From the NCBI GenBank assembly GCA_052389915.1, contig JBQTHL010000072.1, forward strand, positions 6,129 to 70,128: 64,000 nucleotides of DNA, written 5' to 3'. The first letter of the stretch is position 1, and each line of letters starts with the position of its first letter. This DNA is from Panacagrimonas sp052389915. Its GTDB lineage: Bacteria; Pseudomonadota; Gammaproteobacteria; Nevskiales; Nevskiaceae. The position numbers were made by a program, and so were the translations under genes. The notes under the pieces are model-generated. The model did no database searches. It was not told the DNA's origin and saw nothing but the letters and a program-made list of their open reading frames with translations. Below are positions 42,837-51,728 of this stretch, piece by piece.

Positions 42837-44096
42837 ATGAATCCGACCCTGATCCAGTCGCTAGCCGCCGTCATTTTTGGCATTGCGCTCGTACACACCT
42901 TTTCCACCAAGTTCTTCGAGGGGCTGGCTCACCGCAACCCCGCGCATGCCGGCATCTTCCATCTGCTGGGCGAGGTGGAAGTGGTGTTCGGTTTCTGGGC
43001 GATGGTGCTGGTCGTCGCGATGTTCGCCCTGGCCGGCAAGACCGACGCCATCGCCTACGTGGACTCGCGCAATTTCACCGAGCCGCTGTTTGTGTTCGCC
43101 ATCATGATCGTGGCCGGCAGCCGTCCGATTCTGGAACTGGCGACCATGATCGTACGAGGATTCGCGCGCTTGCTGCCGTTGCCGCGCAGCCTTGCGATGT
43201 TCGTCACCATCCTGTCGCTCGTGCCCTTGCTCGGCTCCTTCATCACCGAGCCCGCGGCAATGACGCTGGGCGCGCTGATGCTGCGCGACCGCTTTCTGGA
43301 CTGCGAAGGTCTGTCCAACAAGCTGAAGTACGCCACGCTCGGTGCGCTGTTCGTCAACGTTTCCATCGGCGGCGTGCTCACGCCGTTCGCGGCGCCGCCA
43401 GTGTTGATGGTGGCCGCCAAGTGGAACTGGGACATCCTGTTCATGCTGACGAACTTCGGCTGGAAGGCGGCCATCGCCGTGACCGTCAACGCTGCGGCCC
43501 TGACGCTGCTGTTCCGCCGCGAGTTGGCCAAGGTGCCGACGCCGGACGAGTCCAGGCGCGCGGCGATTCCGGCGCCGATCGTGCTGGTCAATACGCTCAT
43601 CCTCTTCGGCATTGTGGTGTTCGCGCACCATCCCGCGCTGTTCCTGGGACTGCTGTTGTTCTTCATGGGTTTTGCTACTGCTTACCGGCATCATCAGGGC
43701 AGATTGATTCTTCGCGAGGGCCTGCTCGTGGCTTTCTTCCTAGCCGGGCTGGTGGTCCTGGGCGGGCAGCAGCAGTGGTGGTTGCAACCGCTGTTGTTAT
43801 CGATGAGTCCGGACGCGGTTTATTTTGGCGCCACCGCCTTGACCGCCATCACCGACAACGCCGCGCTGACCTATCTGGGTTCGCTGGTGGAAGGCTTGAG
43901 CGACGAGTTCAAGTACATGCTCGTGGCCGGCGCGGTGACCGGCGGCGGCCTGACCGTAATTGCCAACGCACCCAATCCTGCGGGCTATTCGATTCTCAAG
44001 GTGCGCTTCGACGAGGAGACGATCGGCCCGCTCGGCTTGCTGATTGCGGCAACCCCGCCGACCATCGTTGCCATCATCGCGTTTCGCTACCTCTAG
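42837..44096 (+). CDS. Putative Na+/H+ antiporter
   Basis: An inner-membrane protein of 419 residues with about 11 helices. The ATG at 42837 fits the start of hydrophobic sequence; the open frame upstream is antisense to the ABC ATPase gene. TALTAITDNAALTYLGSLVEGL and GSFITEPAAMTLGALMLRDR resemble the ion-transport superfamily group annotated as putative Na+/H+ antiporters (PF07399-like). The buried Asp in ITDNAALT and Glu in TEPAAMT are candidate ion-binding residues. Followed by ubiK after three bases. Confidence 0.85.
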   Translation: MNPTLIQSLAAVIFGIALVHTFSTKFFEGLAHRNPAHAGIFHLLGEVEVVFGFWAMVLVVAMFALAGKTDAIAYVDSRNFTEPLFVFAIMIVAGSRPILELATMIVRGFARLLPLPRSLAMFVTILSLVPLLGSFITEPAAMTLGALMLRDRFLDCEGLSNKLKYATLGALFVNVSIGGVLTPFAAPPVLMVAAKWNWDILFMLTNFGWKAAIAVTVNAAALTLLFRRELAKVPTPDESRRAAIPAPIVLVNTLILFGIVVFAHHPALFLGLLLFFMGFATAYRHHQGRLILREGLLVAFFLAGLVVLGGQQQWWLQPLLLSMSPDAVYFGATALTAITDNAALTYLGSLVEGLSDEFKYMLVAGAVTGGGLTVIANAPNPAGYSILKVRFDEETIGPLGLLIAATPPTIVAIIAFRYL

Positions 44097-44099
44097 GCC

Positions 44100-44369
44100 A
44101 TGAACGAATTCAAGGGAATCGAAGAACTGGCGGAGCGCCTCGTCGCGATTCTGCCGCCGGGCTTGCGCGGCTTGCGCGCGGAGCTGGAAGACAATTTCCG
44201 CGCTGTGCTGCGCGCCAACCTGGAACGCTGGGACCTGGTGTCGCGCGAGCGCTTCGACGTGCAGGCCGAAGTTCTCGCGCGAACGCAGAAGCGGCTGAAG
44301 GAGTTGGAGACGCGGGTTGCGGTGCTGGAAAGCGCTCGGAATCGGGAATCGGAAATCGGAAATCGTTAG
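44100..44369 (+). CDS. ubiK: Ubiquinone biosynthesis accessory factor UbiK (BMFP family)
   Basis: A protein of 89 residues forming two long amphipathic helices (LAERLVAILPPGLRGLRAEL; the coiled-coil QKRLKELETRVAVLE), as in the BMFP/YqiC family that helps the Ubi complex bind lipid. The last dozen residues (ARNRESEIGNR) are encoded by an inverted repeat and are not part of the family. Position directly before comM is conserved in many gammaproteobacteria. Confidence 0.85.
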   Translation: MNEFKGIEELAERLVAILPPGLRGLRAELEDNFRAVLRANLERWDLVSRERFDVQAEVLARTQKRLKELETRVAVLESARNRESEIGNR

Positions 44370-44419
44370 AAGCAAGGGCATGTGCGGATTTACGATTCCC
44401 CACTCTCGATTCCCGATTC
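44339..44419. repeat. GAATCGGGAATCG inverted repeat
   Basis: The 13-base arms GAATCGGGAATCG at 44339-44351 and CGATTCCCGATTC at 44407-44419 are perfect complements, with further degenerate GGAATC units around them. The element covers the end of ubiK and most of the gap to comM. Short GGGAATC tandem/inverted repeats of this kind are mobile-like repeats in xanthomonad-type genomes. Confidence 0.65.
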
Positions 44420-44430
44420 CCGGATCTTAA

Positions 44431-45936
44431 ATGCCTCTGGCCATCGTCCTTTCCCGCGCTCAGAACGGCCTGGCCGCGGACCTCGTGACGGTGGAAGTGC
44501 ACCTGGCGCCGGGTCTGCCGGGACTTTTCATCGTGGGCCTGCCCGAGGCAGCGGTGCGCGAGGCCAAGGATCGCGTGAAGGCGGCGCTGCAAACCTGCGG
44601 CTACCAGTTTCCCAACCGGCGCATGACCTGCAATCTGGCGCCGGCGGATTTGCCCAAGGAAGGCGGTCGCTTTGACCTGGCCATCGCGCTAGGAATTCTC
44701 GCAGCCTCGGGTCAGATTCCCGAGGCCTCGCTGAAGGACCTGGAAGTGCTGGGCGAATTATCCCTGTCGGGCGAGATCAGGCCGGTGAAGGGCGCGCTGC
44801 CGGCGGCGCTCAAATCGGCGCAGGCCGGGCATCGCTTGCTGGTGCCGCAGGACAACGGCGCCGAGGCTGCGTTGGCCGCCAGCGCACGAGTGGTCACCGC
44901 GCGGCACCTCGGCGAACTGTGTGCCGCCTTGCATGCGGGCGAACTGCCGACTGCGGTCCGCGTTGCGCCCGACGATTCGGCAGAACCCATGCCCGATCTA
45001 TCGGAAGTCCGCGGACAGCACCTGGCCAAGCGCGCCCTGGAGATCGCGGCCGCAGGCGGGCATTCGATGCTGATGGTGGGTCCACCGGGTGCGGGCAAGA
45101 GCATGCTGGCGGCGCGGCTGTCCGGCCTGATGCCGCCGATGAGCGAGGACGAGGCCATCGAAGTCGCGGCCATCGCCTCGGTCAGTCAGAGCGGCTTCGA
45201 CGTTAGCCGCTGGGGCCGGCGGCCGTACCGGTCGCCGCATCACACCGCCTCCGGCGTAGCGCTGGTGGGCGGCGGCTCGGTTCCGAGGCCCGGAGAAATC
45301 ACGCTCGCGCATCTGGGCGTGCTGTTCCTCGACGAACTCCCGGAATTCGAACGCTCCGTGCTCGAAGTGCTGCGCGAACCGCTGGAGACCGGCCAGATCA
45401 CCGTTTCGCGCGCGGCGCGTCAATCGGATTTTCCGGCGCGCTTCCAGTTGGTGGCCGCAATGAATCCCTGTCCTTGCGGATATCTGGGCGACGTGTCCGG
45501 AAAATGCCGTTGCACCCCCGACCAGGTGAGTCGTTATCGCTCGAAGATTTCCGGGCCGCTGCTGGATCGCATCGACCTGCAATTGTTTGTGCCGCGCGTG
45601 CAGCGCGAAGCCCTGACGGCCGCGGCCGATCCCGCAATGGAAACCAGCGCGACTGTGCGAACGCGTGTGATCGCAGCACGCGAACGGCAACTGACTCGCG
45701 CCGGCAAGCCCAACGCGCGGCTCACGCCCAAGGAAATCGAGCGCGACTGCGTGCTGGACGCCGCGACCAAGACGCTGCTCGATACCGCGATGTCGCGAAT
45801 GGGTTTGTCTGCACGCGCGTATCACCGCGTGCTCAAGGTGGCGCGAACTGTCGCCGACCTCGCGGGCGCCGCGGGGATATCGAGAGCGCACTTGGCGGAG
45901 GCTTTGCGCCTGCGGGAACTGGATCGCGCGCGCTGA
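44431..45936 (+). CDS. comM: YifB/ComM-family AAA+ Mg-chelatase-like ATPase
   Basis: A protein of 501 residues with an N-terminal Lon-protease-like domain (VEVHLAPGLPGLFIVGLPEAAV). The AAA+ core has Walker A GPPGAGKSM at about 215 and Walker B LFLDELPEF, followed by a Cys-rich loop (CPCGYLGD..CRC) and a C-terminal helical domain. ComM helicases drive branch migration in natural transformation. The gene is intact, but its last 150 codons recur as a partial copy at 56761. comM is a known insertion hotspot for genomic islands, for example AbaR in Acinetobacter. Confidence 0.93.
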   Translation: MPLAIVLSRAQNGLAADLVTVEVHLAPGLPGLFIVGLPEAAVREAKDRVKAALQTCGYQFPNRRMTCNLAPADLPKEGGRFDLAIALGILAASGQIPEASLKDLEVLGELSLSGEIRPVKGALPAALKSAQAGHRLLVPQDNGAEAALAASARVVTARHLGELCAALHAGELPTAVRVAPDDSAEPMPDLSEVRGQHLAKRALEIAAAGGHSMLMVGPPGAGKSMLAARLSGLMPPMSEDEAIEVAAIASVSQSGFDVSRWGRRPYRSPHHTASGVALVGGGSVPRPGEITLAHLGVLFLDELPEFERSVLEVLREPLETGQITVSRAARQSDFPARFQLVAAMNPCPCGYLGDVSGKCRCTPDQVSRYRSKISGPLLDRIDLQLFVPRVQREALTAAADPAMETSATVRTRVIAARERQLTRAGKPNARLTPKEIERDCVLDAATKTLLDTAMSRMGLSARAYHRVLKVARTVADLAGAAGISRAHLAEALRLRELDRAR

Positions 45937-46014
45937 TCAGTGCTTCGGCGAGCGCGGCCATGATTCTCGACCCGCGTAGTGGGTAGTGCAGCAGGGCACG
46001 CGACCGTCTAATGA
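45476..46014 (+). repeat. Direct repeat, comM copy (pairs with 56761-57303)
   Basis: The 3' third of comM and about 78 bases of downstream sequence recur at 56761-57303 in the same orientation, roughly 11.3 kb away. The first 45 bases differ at many third positions. From the shared GACCAGGTGAGTCG onward they are nearly identical, with about 90 percent overall identity by eye. The two copies bracket the accessory region. Confidence 0.85.
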
Positions 46015-46114
46015 GTTCCATAACATGACGGCCGCGACCGCCCACTTTCGCGGCAATCAATTCTCTACACCGAGATGCAAATGGACTAAACCGCCCGCGC
46101 GGCGGGGGCATGCT

Positions 46115-46957
46115 CTATGTCCTCCGCTTGTTGAGCAAGACTAGCGCGACGCCCCCGAGGATGGCGATCGAAGACGCCGCCGTCATCGTGAGTACCGGCT
46201 CGCCCAACAACGCCACGCCACCCAGCGCCGCGATGACCGGAACCGCGAGCTGCGCGGCTGACGCCTCGGTGGCCCGGAGCCCTTTCAAGGCGGTATACCA
46301 GATTGCGTAACCCAGCCCCGACGCGAGCGCACCCGATGCCACGGCGTACGCAACGCCGTGAGTGTCCCAGACTGCATTCGGCATCGCGACGACACAGAGC
46401 ACGATCGCCAAAGGCGCAGCGCGCAGGAAATTTCCTGCCGTCGTCCGCGTCGGATCACCGCCCCCTCGGCCGCGCAACGAATAGACGCCCCACGACACAC
46501 CCGCGACCAGCATCAGAACAGAGTCGTAGAGCAATGGCGACGCGACTCCCGGCAGCATGAGAACGGTCAAGCCCGCGAGCGCAACAAGGTATCCGAGCGT
46601 CTGAAGGACATGCAGACGCTCACCCCGGATCAATCCGCCCCCGATCATCGTGACTTGTACGGCGCCAAAGAGCAGGAGCGCGCCGGTGCCGGCGGAAATG
46701 CTGATATACGCAAAGGAAAAGCAGATGGCGTAGATGAGCAGGGCGCAGGCGGATCCTCAGTTACCCGCTCCGGATGCCTGCGTTGCGCGAAGGCGCACCA
46801 CCGCCCAGAGCACGAGCGCACCCGACACCAAGCGCACCGCCGTGAAGGTCGCCGGATCGATGCTGGTTTCTTTCAGCGCGAGGCGACACAGCAGGGAGTT
46901 TCCTGCAAAGGCGATCAGGGCGATCAAGGTCAACAGCCAGATTCGCGCGCGCGGCAT
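46115..46957 (-). pseudogene. EamA/DMT-family transporter with in-frame stop
   Basis: Read through, this frame encodes about 280 residues of a ten-helix drug/metabolite exporter (start MPRARIWLLTLIALIAFAGNSLLCR; second half with GYAIWYTALKGLRATEASAAQL). A TGA at 46757-46759 stops it after residue 66, between AGN and GSAC. The same frame continues on both sides, so it is a single nonsense change, probably TGG to TGA, not a frameshift. It is divergent from the TetR gene, a common pairing for efflux genes. Either a recent pseudogene or a sequence error. Confidence 0.82.
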
Positions 46958-47032
46958 CGATTTAGTTTGTTTAATGATTCGAGACGGTTACCTTCGCACA
47001 GCGCTCTCGCGCCGTGTAGAACGACCTGCACG

Positions 47033-47062
47033 TTGACAGCGAACGCAAACGTAACGGATTAT
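47033..47062 (+). promoter_or_regulatory. Sigma-70 promoter of the TetR-redoxin-GST genes
   Basis: A perfect -35 TTGACA at 47033-47038 is followed after 18 bases by GATTAT (4 of 6) at 47057-47062. The expected start point is about 20 bases before the TetR ATG. Confidence 0.6.
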
Positions 47063-47089
47063 GAACCGATCAGTCCAGAATAAAGCCCG

Positions 47090-47671
47090 ATGGCCCGTCC
47101 GCGAGAATTCGATCAGCAGAGCGCCCTGGACGGCGCCATGCATCTGTTCTGGGCCAAGGGTTATCAGGCCGCGTCGCTCAACGATCTGATCGAAGCTATG
47201 GGGCTGAGCAAGAGCAGCTTCTACGAGTCCTTCGGCAACAAACGCGACGTCTTGCTGAAAGCCCTGCGTCGTTACGGCGAATCCGCCATGACGGGCCTGG
47301 TGGAGCCGCTGCTCCGGCCCGAGGCAGGACGCAAGGAAATCGAGGAAACCTTCGGCAGGATGGTGGCGCATGCCTTGAGCCCCGTCGGGCAGCGAGGCTG
47401 CCTGGTCAACAACTGCATGGCCGAGGTGGCGCCGCACGACCCGGTGGTGCTGGACGCCAGCCTGGCTGTCAGGGACGGTCTCCAGGACGCACTCGCCAAG
47501 GCCATCGGCCGCGGACAACGCAGCGGGACCATCGCTTCACGCGAGAAACCCAAGGCGCTCGCACGCTTTCTCGTCAACGCCCTGTCCGGCATCAATCTGG
47601 CCGCGAAGTCGAAGCCGGCCAAGGTCATGTTCGACGATATCGTGCGCGTGACGCTTCGCGCACTGGACTGA
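47090..47671 (+). CDS. TetR-family transcriptional regulator
   Basis: A protein of 193 residues. The N-terminal HTH is typical of the family (ALDGAMHLFWAKGYQAASLNDLIEAMGLSKSSFYESFGNKRDVL). The ligand domain carries GCLVNNCMAEVAP, a Cys-containing segment found in the TetR_C_11-type regulators near redox genes. Two Cys in the effector pocket, the redoxin gene 38 bases downstream and two GST genes beyond suggest control by electrophiles or thiol stress, which is inference. Confidence 0.9.
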   Translation: MARPREFDQQSALDGAMHLFWAKGYQAASLNDLIEAMGLSKSSFYESFGNKRDVLLKALRRYGESAMTGLVEPLLRPEAGRKEIEETFGRMVAHALSPVGQRGCLVNNCMAEVAPHDPVVLDASLAVRDGLQDALAKAIGRGQRSGTIASREKPKALARFLVNALSGINLAAKSKPAKVMFDDIVRVTLRALD

Positions 47672-47708
47672 ATGACTAGCAGCATCCACGCAGCTCACGG
47701 AGAGAATC

Positions 47709-48554
47709 ATGAACCTGTTGAAATCCATTTTCGTCACCAGCTACATCATGGCGGGCATGGCCGGTCTGATTTCGGCCATCGTTTCGCTCACCGACAGCGG
47801 CCTGCAATCGCCGTGGCTCGGCACCGCGCTCGCTTGCGCCGGGCCAGCGGTATTTTTCTCGCACATCATGCTGATGCCGCGCGCGCGCACCTCGCGCAAT
47901 CTCAACCTGGTCATCGGCGCGGGCGTGATCGGCACGATACTGAGCCTGGTGCTGGGCGGTGCCCCCACCAGCCTGCCCGTGCTGATCGCTGCGGGTGTAG
48001 GTGTCTTCGGATCGCTGACCTACGTGTTCTGGTACTCCCGTTTCGGCGCAGCCATGAACGCGGCGCTGACCGAGGGCGCCATGCTGCCTGCCTTGGAGCT
48101 GAGCGAGAACGGCAAGCGCTTTTCGCTCGCGCAGTTGACGGCCAAGCCCGCGCTGTGGGTGTTCTACCGCGGCAACTGGTGCCCGCTGTGCATGGCGCAG
48201 ATCAAAGAAATTGCAGCGCAATACCGCGAGCTGGCGCGACGCGGCGTGGAGGTGTATTTGGTCAGCCCGCAGTCGGAAGCCAAAAGCCAGGCGCTGGCCA
48301 AGAAGATGGACGCGCCGATGCACTTCATGACCGATACCGGCAATCGCGCTGCGGAGGCGCTCGGCATCAAGGTCGAGAACGGCCTGCCCGCCGGGTTCCA
48401 GGCGCTGGGCTACGACACCGACGTGCCGCGTCCCACCGTGTTCATCACCGCGCCCGGCGGCAAGGTGATTTTCTGCGACGTGACCGACAACTACCGTGTG
48501 CGCCCGGAGCCGGCGTCGTTCTTCCCGGTGCTGAATCGCCACGCGATCGTCTGA
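47709..48554 (+). CDS. Membrane-anchored redoxin (AhpC/TSA-like)
   Basis: A protein of 281 residues. Four hydrophobic helices fill about residues 5-110, then a peroxiredoxin/thioredoxin fold starts at ALELSENGKRFSL. The active site is FYRGNWCPLCMAQ, with a CPLC pair in the peroxiredoxin-like position. The Arg of a peroxidatic pocket is not obvious, so it may be a reductase-like redoxin. Fusion of a four-helix membrane domain to this fold is uncommon. Ribosome site GGAGAG at 47700. Confidence 0.83.
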   Translation: MNLLKSIFVTSYIMAGMAGLISAIVSLTDSGLQSPWLGTALACAGPAVFFSHIMLMPRARTSRNLNLVIGAGVIGTILSLVLGGAPTSLPVLIAAGVGVFGSLTYVFWYSRFGAAMNAALTEGAMLPALELSENGKRFSLAQLTAKPALWVFYRGNWCPLCMAQIKEIAAQYRELARRGVEVYLVSPQSEAKSQALAKKMDAPMHFMTDTGNRAAEALGIKVENGLPAGFQALGYDTDVPRPTVFITAPGGKVIFCDVTDNYRVRPEPASFFPVLNRHAIV

Positions 48555-48578
48555 AGTTCTTGTTCAACGGAGACAACC

Positions 48579-49268
48579 ATGATTGACCTCTACACCTCGG
48601 CCACGCCCAACGGCTGGAAGGCTTCCATCCTTCTCGAAGAACTCGGCGTGCCCTACGAGCTGCACGCGATTTCCTTGTCCAAGCAGGATCAGAAGCAGCC
48701 GGACTATCTGAAGATCAACCCGAACGGCCGCATCCCGACCATCGTCGATCGTGAGGCTGATAATTTCGCCGTGTTCGAGAGCGGCGCGATCATGATTTAT
48801 CTGGCCGAGAAATACGGCCGCTTCATGCCCAAGGACGTGAAGGGCCGCTCCGAGGTGATCCAGTGGGTGATGTTCCAGATGGGCGGCATCGGGCCGATGC
48901 AGGGCCAGGCCAATGTGTTCTTCCGCTACGCGCCGGAAAAGATTCCCTACGCCATCGAGCGTTATCAGACCGAAACCAAGCGCCTTTACCGAGTGCTCGA
49001 CACGCGCCTCGAAGGCCGCGAGTACCTGTGCGGCGAATACTCGATTGCTGACATGGCGAACTGGTCCTGGGTGTCGCTGCACTTCTGGGCCGGCGTGGAC
49101 GTCGATGATCTACCGAACCTGAAGCGATGGATGGCGGCGATTGCGGCGCGCCCTGCGGTGCAGCGCGGCATCGCGATTCCCGAACCGATTCAACTCGGCG
49201 GTGATGGCGAAGCGGTGAAGAAGATGGCGCAGTCCATGCTCGTAACCGGCGCCAAGGCTGCGGCGTAA
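48579..49268 (+). CDS. Glutathione S-transferase, YfcG/YghU-like
   Basis: A protein of 229 residues. The N-terminal thioredoxin domain has LYTSATPNGWKASILLEEL, where Thr/Asn (not Tyr or Cys) begins the helix, as in the Nu-class disulfide-bond reductases YfcG and YghU. NPNGRIPTIVD and FESGAIMIYLAEKY contact glutathione in relatives. The C-terminal helical domain contains SIADMANWSWV. Lies 24 bases after the redoxin gene and is probably in one operon with it. Confidence 0.92.
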   Translation: MIDLYTSATPNGWKASILLEELGVPYELHAISLSKQDQKQPDYLKINPNGRIPTIVDREADNFAVFESGAIMIYLAEKYGRFMPKDVKGRSEVIQWVMFQMGGIGPMQGQANVFFRYAPEKIPYAIERYQTETKRLYRVLDTRLEGREYLCGEYSIADMANWSWVSLHFWAGVDVDDLPNLKRWMAAIAARPAVQRGIAIPEPIQLGGDGEAVKKMAQSMLVTGAKAAA

Positions 49269-49382
49269 TCCGCGTAAAGGTGGCCTATCTGGAATGTAGG
49301 ACGCGCACCCGGTCGCGCCGGGTCGCGCTGACCTACCATGATGGCGTGGCATTCGAACAAACAGTATTGAGGAGAGCAGCCA

Positions 49383-50015
49383 ATGAAATTCTACGATTGC
49401 GCGATTGCGCCCAGCCCGCGCCGCGTGCGCATTTTCCTGGCGGAAAAAGGCTTGAGCCTCGACACCGTCCAGATCGACCTGATGACCGGCGAGAACCTGA
49501 AGCCGGAATTCCTGAAGGTCAATCCACGCGGCATCGTGCCGGTGCTGCAACTCGATGACGGTAGCTGCATCGACGAATCGACTTCGATCTGCCGGTATAT
49601 CGAGGACCTGCATCCCCACCCGCCGCTCATGGGCACGGATGCCAAAAGTCGGGCGGTGATCGACTCGCGCAACCGGCACATGGAGGCCGACGGCTTCCGC
49701 GCGGTTGCCGAGGCGTTCCGAAACTCCACGCCGGCCTTTGCGAAGCGTGGCCTCGCCGGTGTGGCCGCGGAGATACCCGCGATTCCCGCGCTTGCGGAAC
49801 GAGGCTTTGCCGGCATCGCCCGATTCTTCGACCAGATCGAAGGCTACCTGTCGCAGTCGGAATTTATCGCGGGCGATCAATTCTCGATTGCGGACATCAC
49901 GGCCTTGTGCGTCGTGGACTTCGCGGGATGGGTCAAACAGACGGTGCCGGAGCAGCACGCGCGCACGCGGCGCTGGCACCAGACTGTTTCAGCGAGGCCG
50001 AGCGCCAAGGCTTGA
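49383..50015 (+). CDS. Glutathione S-transferase family protein
   Basis: A protein of 210 residues. Start MKFYDCAIAPSPRRVRIFLAEKGL with a Ser/Pro active-site region typical of theta/zeta-like bacterial GSTs; NPRGIVPVLQLDDG and DESTSICRYIEDL follow. The C-terminal domain has FSIADITALCVVDFAGWV. Preceded by AGGAGAG. A second GST after the Nu-class one points to detoxification of electrophiles from the neighbouring catabolism. Confidence 0.9.
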   Translation: MKFYDCAIAPSPRRVRIFLAEKGLSLDTVQIDLMTGENLKPEFLKVNPRGIVPVLQLDDGSCIDESTSICRYIEDLHPHPPLMGTDAKSRAVIDSRNRHMEADGFRAVAEAFRNSTPAFAKRGLAGVAAEIPAIPALAERGFAGIARFFDQIEGYLSQSEFIAGDQFSIADITALCVVDFAGWVKQTVPEQHARTRRWHQTVSARPSAKA

Positions 50016-50059
50016 ACCGCTCCGACGCACGCGGCACAGTGAATTGGCGCCTTCAGAAA

Positions 50060-51365
50060 ATGAAACGGTTCGTTGTTGTGGTCGGCCTGGCGCTGGGTGT
50101 ATGCGCGCCTGCACAGGCCGGTGGCGGATACTTCGTGCTCGGTTACGGCCCTCTGGCGCATCAGTCCGGGGGAACCTCGACGGCGATCGGACTGGATGCT
50201 TTTTCGCAGGAGCGTCCAACCCTGCGAAGCTGTCGGCGGCCGGCGGACGCCTTGACCTCGGCGTGGTGGTGTTCATGCCCCACCGACGCATCGAGCGTGA
50301 GGATTCAGGCACCGTCTACGATTTTTCATCGACCAGCAAGAACACCCTGTTCTTCCTGCCGGAGGCGGGCTACGCACGCCGTATCGACGATAGGTTGAGT
50401 TGGGGCATCGCTCTCTACGGCAATGGCGGACTCAACACCGAGTCCCCCGACGATACCGGCATCGCGGACACCAACGGCAATCCGAGCCGTTGTGGCAATC
50501 GACCCGGCAACTTCTTTCTGGGTTGCGGAAAGCTGGGGTTCGATCTGAGCCAGCTGATCGTCGCACCGACGCTGAGTTGGACGTTCGCGCCGGGTCAGAG
50601 CCTCGGTATTGCGCCGCTGCTCGCGTATCAGCAATTCGAGGCTATGGCCTGCAAGCCTTCGAAGGCGTCTCCGCTCATCCAGACGCGGTCACCAACCAGG
50701 GCTATGACTCTTCGTTCGGTGCGGGCGTACGCGTCGGCTGGTACGGAACGCTCAAGCCCTGGTTCGCGTTGGGCGCTGCTTACTCGACGCGCGTCTACAT
50801 GCAGGACTTCGAGGAGTACCGGGGTCTGCTCGCTGGCGGTGGGTCGTTCGACATCCCCGCGAACTACAGCGTCGGTATTGCGCTCACGCCGACGCCGGAA
50901 CTGGTCGTCGGCATCGACGTGCAGCGCATCGAGTTCGGCGAGATCAAGGCGCTGGGAAATGGCGTGCTGAATTCCCTGCAGGATCCGCAAGGGAGCCCTC
51001 TCGGCAGCCGCCGCGGCAGTGGATTCAACTGGAGCAACCAGACCAATTACCGCATCGGCGTTGCGTACACGGTGATACCGCGTCTCACCATTCGCGGCGG
51101 CTTCGCCTACGGCAAGCGCCCACAGAGAGACACGGGCCCTGATTCGGTGAGCTTCAACCTGCTCGCGCCCAGCCCGCTGCGCAATGTGACCGCGGGCTTC
51201 TCCTGGGATCTGAACCCCCAAAGCGCTCTGCAGTTCGCTTATGGGCGCTACCTCAAAGGAACCTACAACGGCCCTTCGGCAACGGCCGGACTTGGCGTCG
51301 GAGGCGACGAGTCCGTTACACCCTACGTCGATACGTTGTGGCTGGGATGGAGCCGGCGATTCTGA
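50060..51365 (+). pseudogene. FadL/OmpP1-family porin with two frameshifts
   Basis: Pieced together, this encodes about 435 residues of a FadL-type outer-membrane transporter. It has a signal peptide (MKRFVVVVGLALGVCAPAQA), the N-terminal plug sequence with FFAGASNPAKLS, strands such as SWGIALYGNGGLNT and a C-terminal strand ending in Phe (TLWLGWSRRF). The frame breaks twice. A five-T run at 50202-50206 would need one more T (AFFAGASNPAK). A GG at 50640-50641 would need one more G (QQFEGYGLQAF). Both are homopolymer losses, so sequence error is as likely as true decay. FadL proteins import hydrophobic substrates, which fits the catabolic genes nearby. Confidence 0.82.
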
Positions 51366-51728
51366 GGGCGGGCGGAGTCGATCATCGAGATCATGACGGG
51401 CAGGCCGTTCCGTTTCCGGGCGGAGCGCCAGCTTCAAAAAGTTGCAGGCAATGCCGGCCACTGAGGTCTCATCCGTGGCTCCGTCTTTCGTTCGCGTCAC
51501 CGAGCTATCACGGCTAAATCCCAACGGCCGCTTTAAGGCATCGACTTTCACTCGCCGGTCGGCAGCTCAGGGCTGGTTCGCGACCTATGGGAGATGGACG
51601 CAACGCGCTAGGAACGGAAATCTGTCAGTGACGGCCATGGCCAACGTAGACCTGCGTATTGATCGACGACACGAGCGAAGCTGCGGCGATAGCAATTCGA
51701 TATTCGCCGGAGCGATGCCGCTACGCGA
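51366..51728. other. Intergenic, no gene recognised
   Basis: 363 bases between the FadL-like gene and the convergent AraC gene. A plus-strand open frame of 114 codons at 51442-51786 has no recognisable family or ribosome site and overlaps the AraC 3' end. I see no clear terminator. Confidence 0.5.

Noticed and set aside
46757..46759. In-frame TGA read as selenocysteine
   Set aside because: The family has no selenocysteine members, the likely ancestral residue is Trp, and I see no SECIS-like hairpin next to it.
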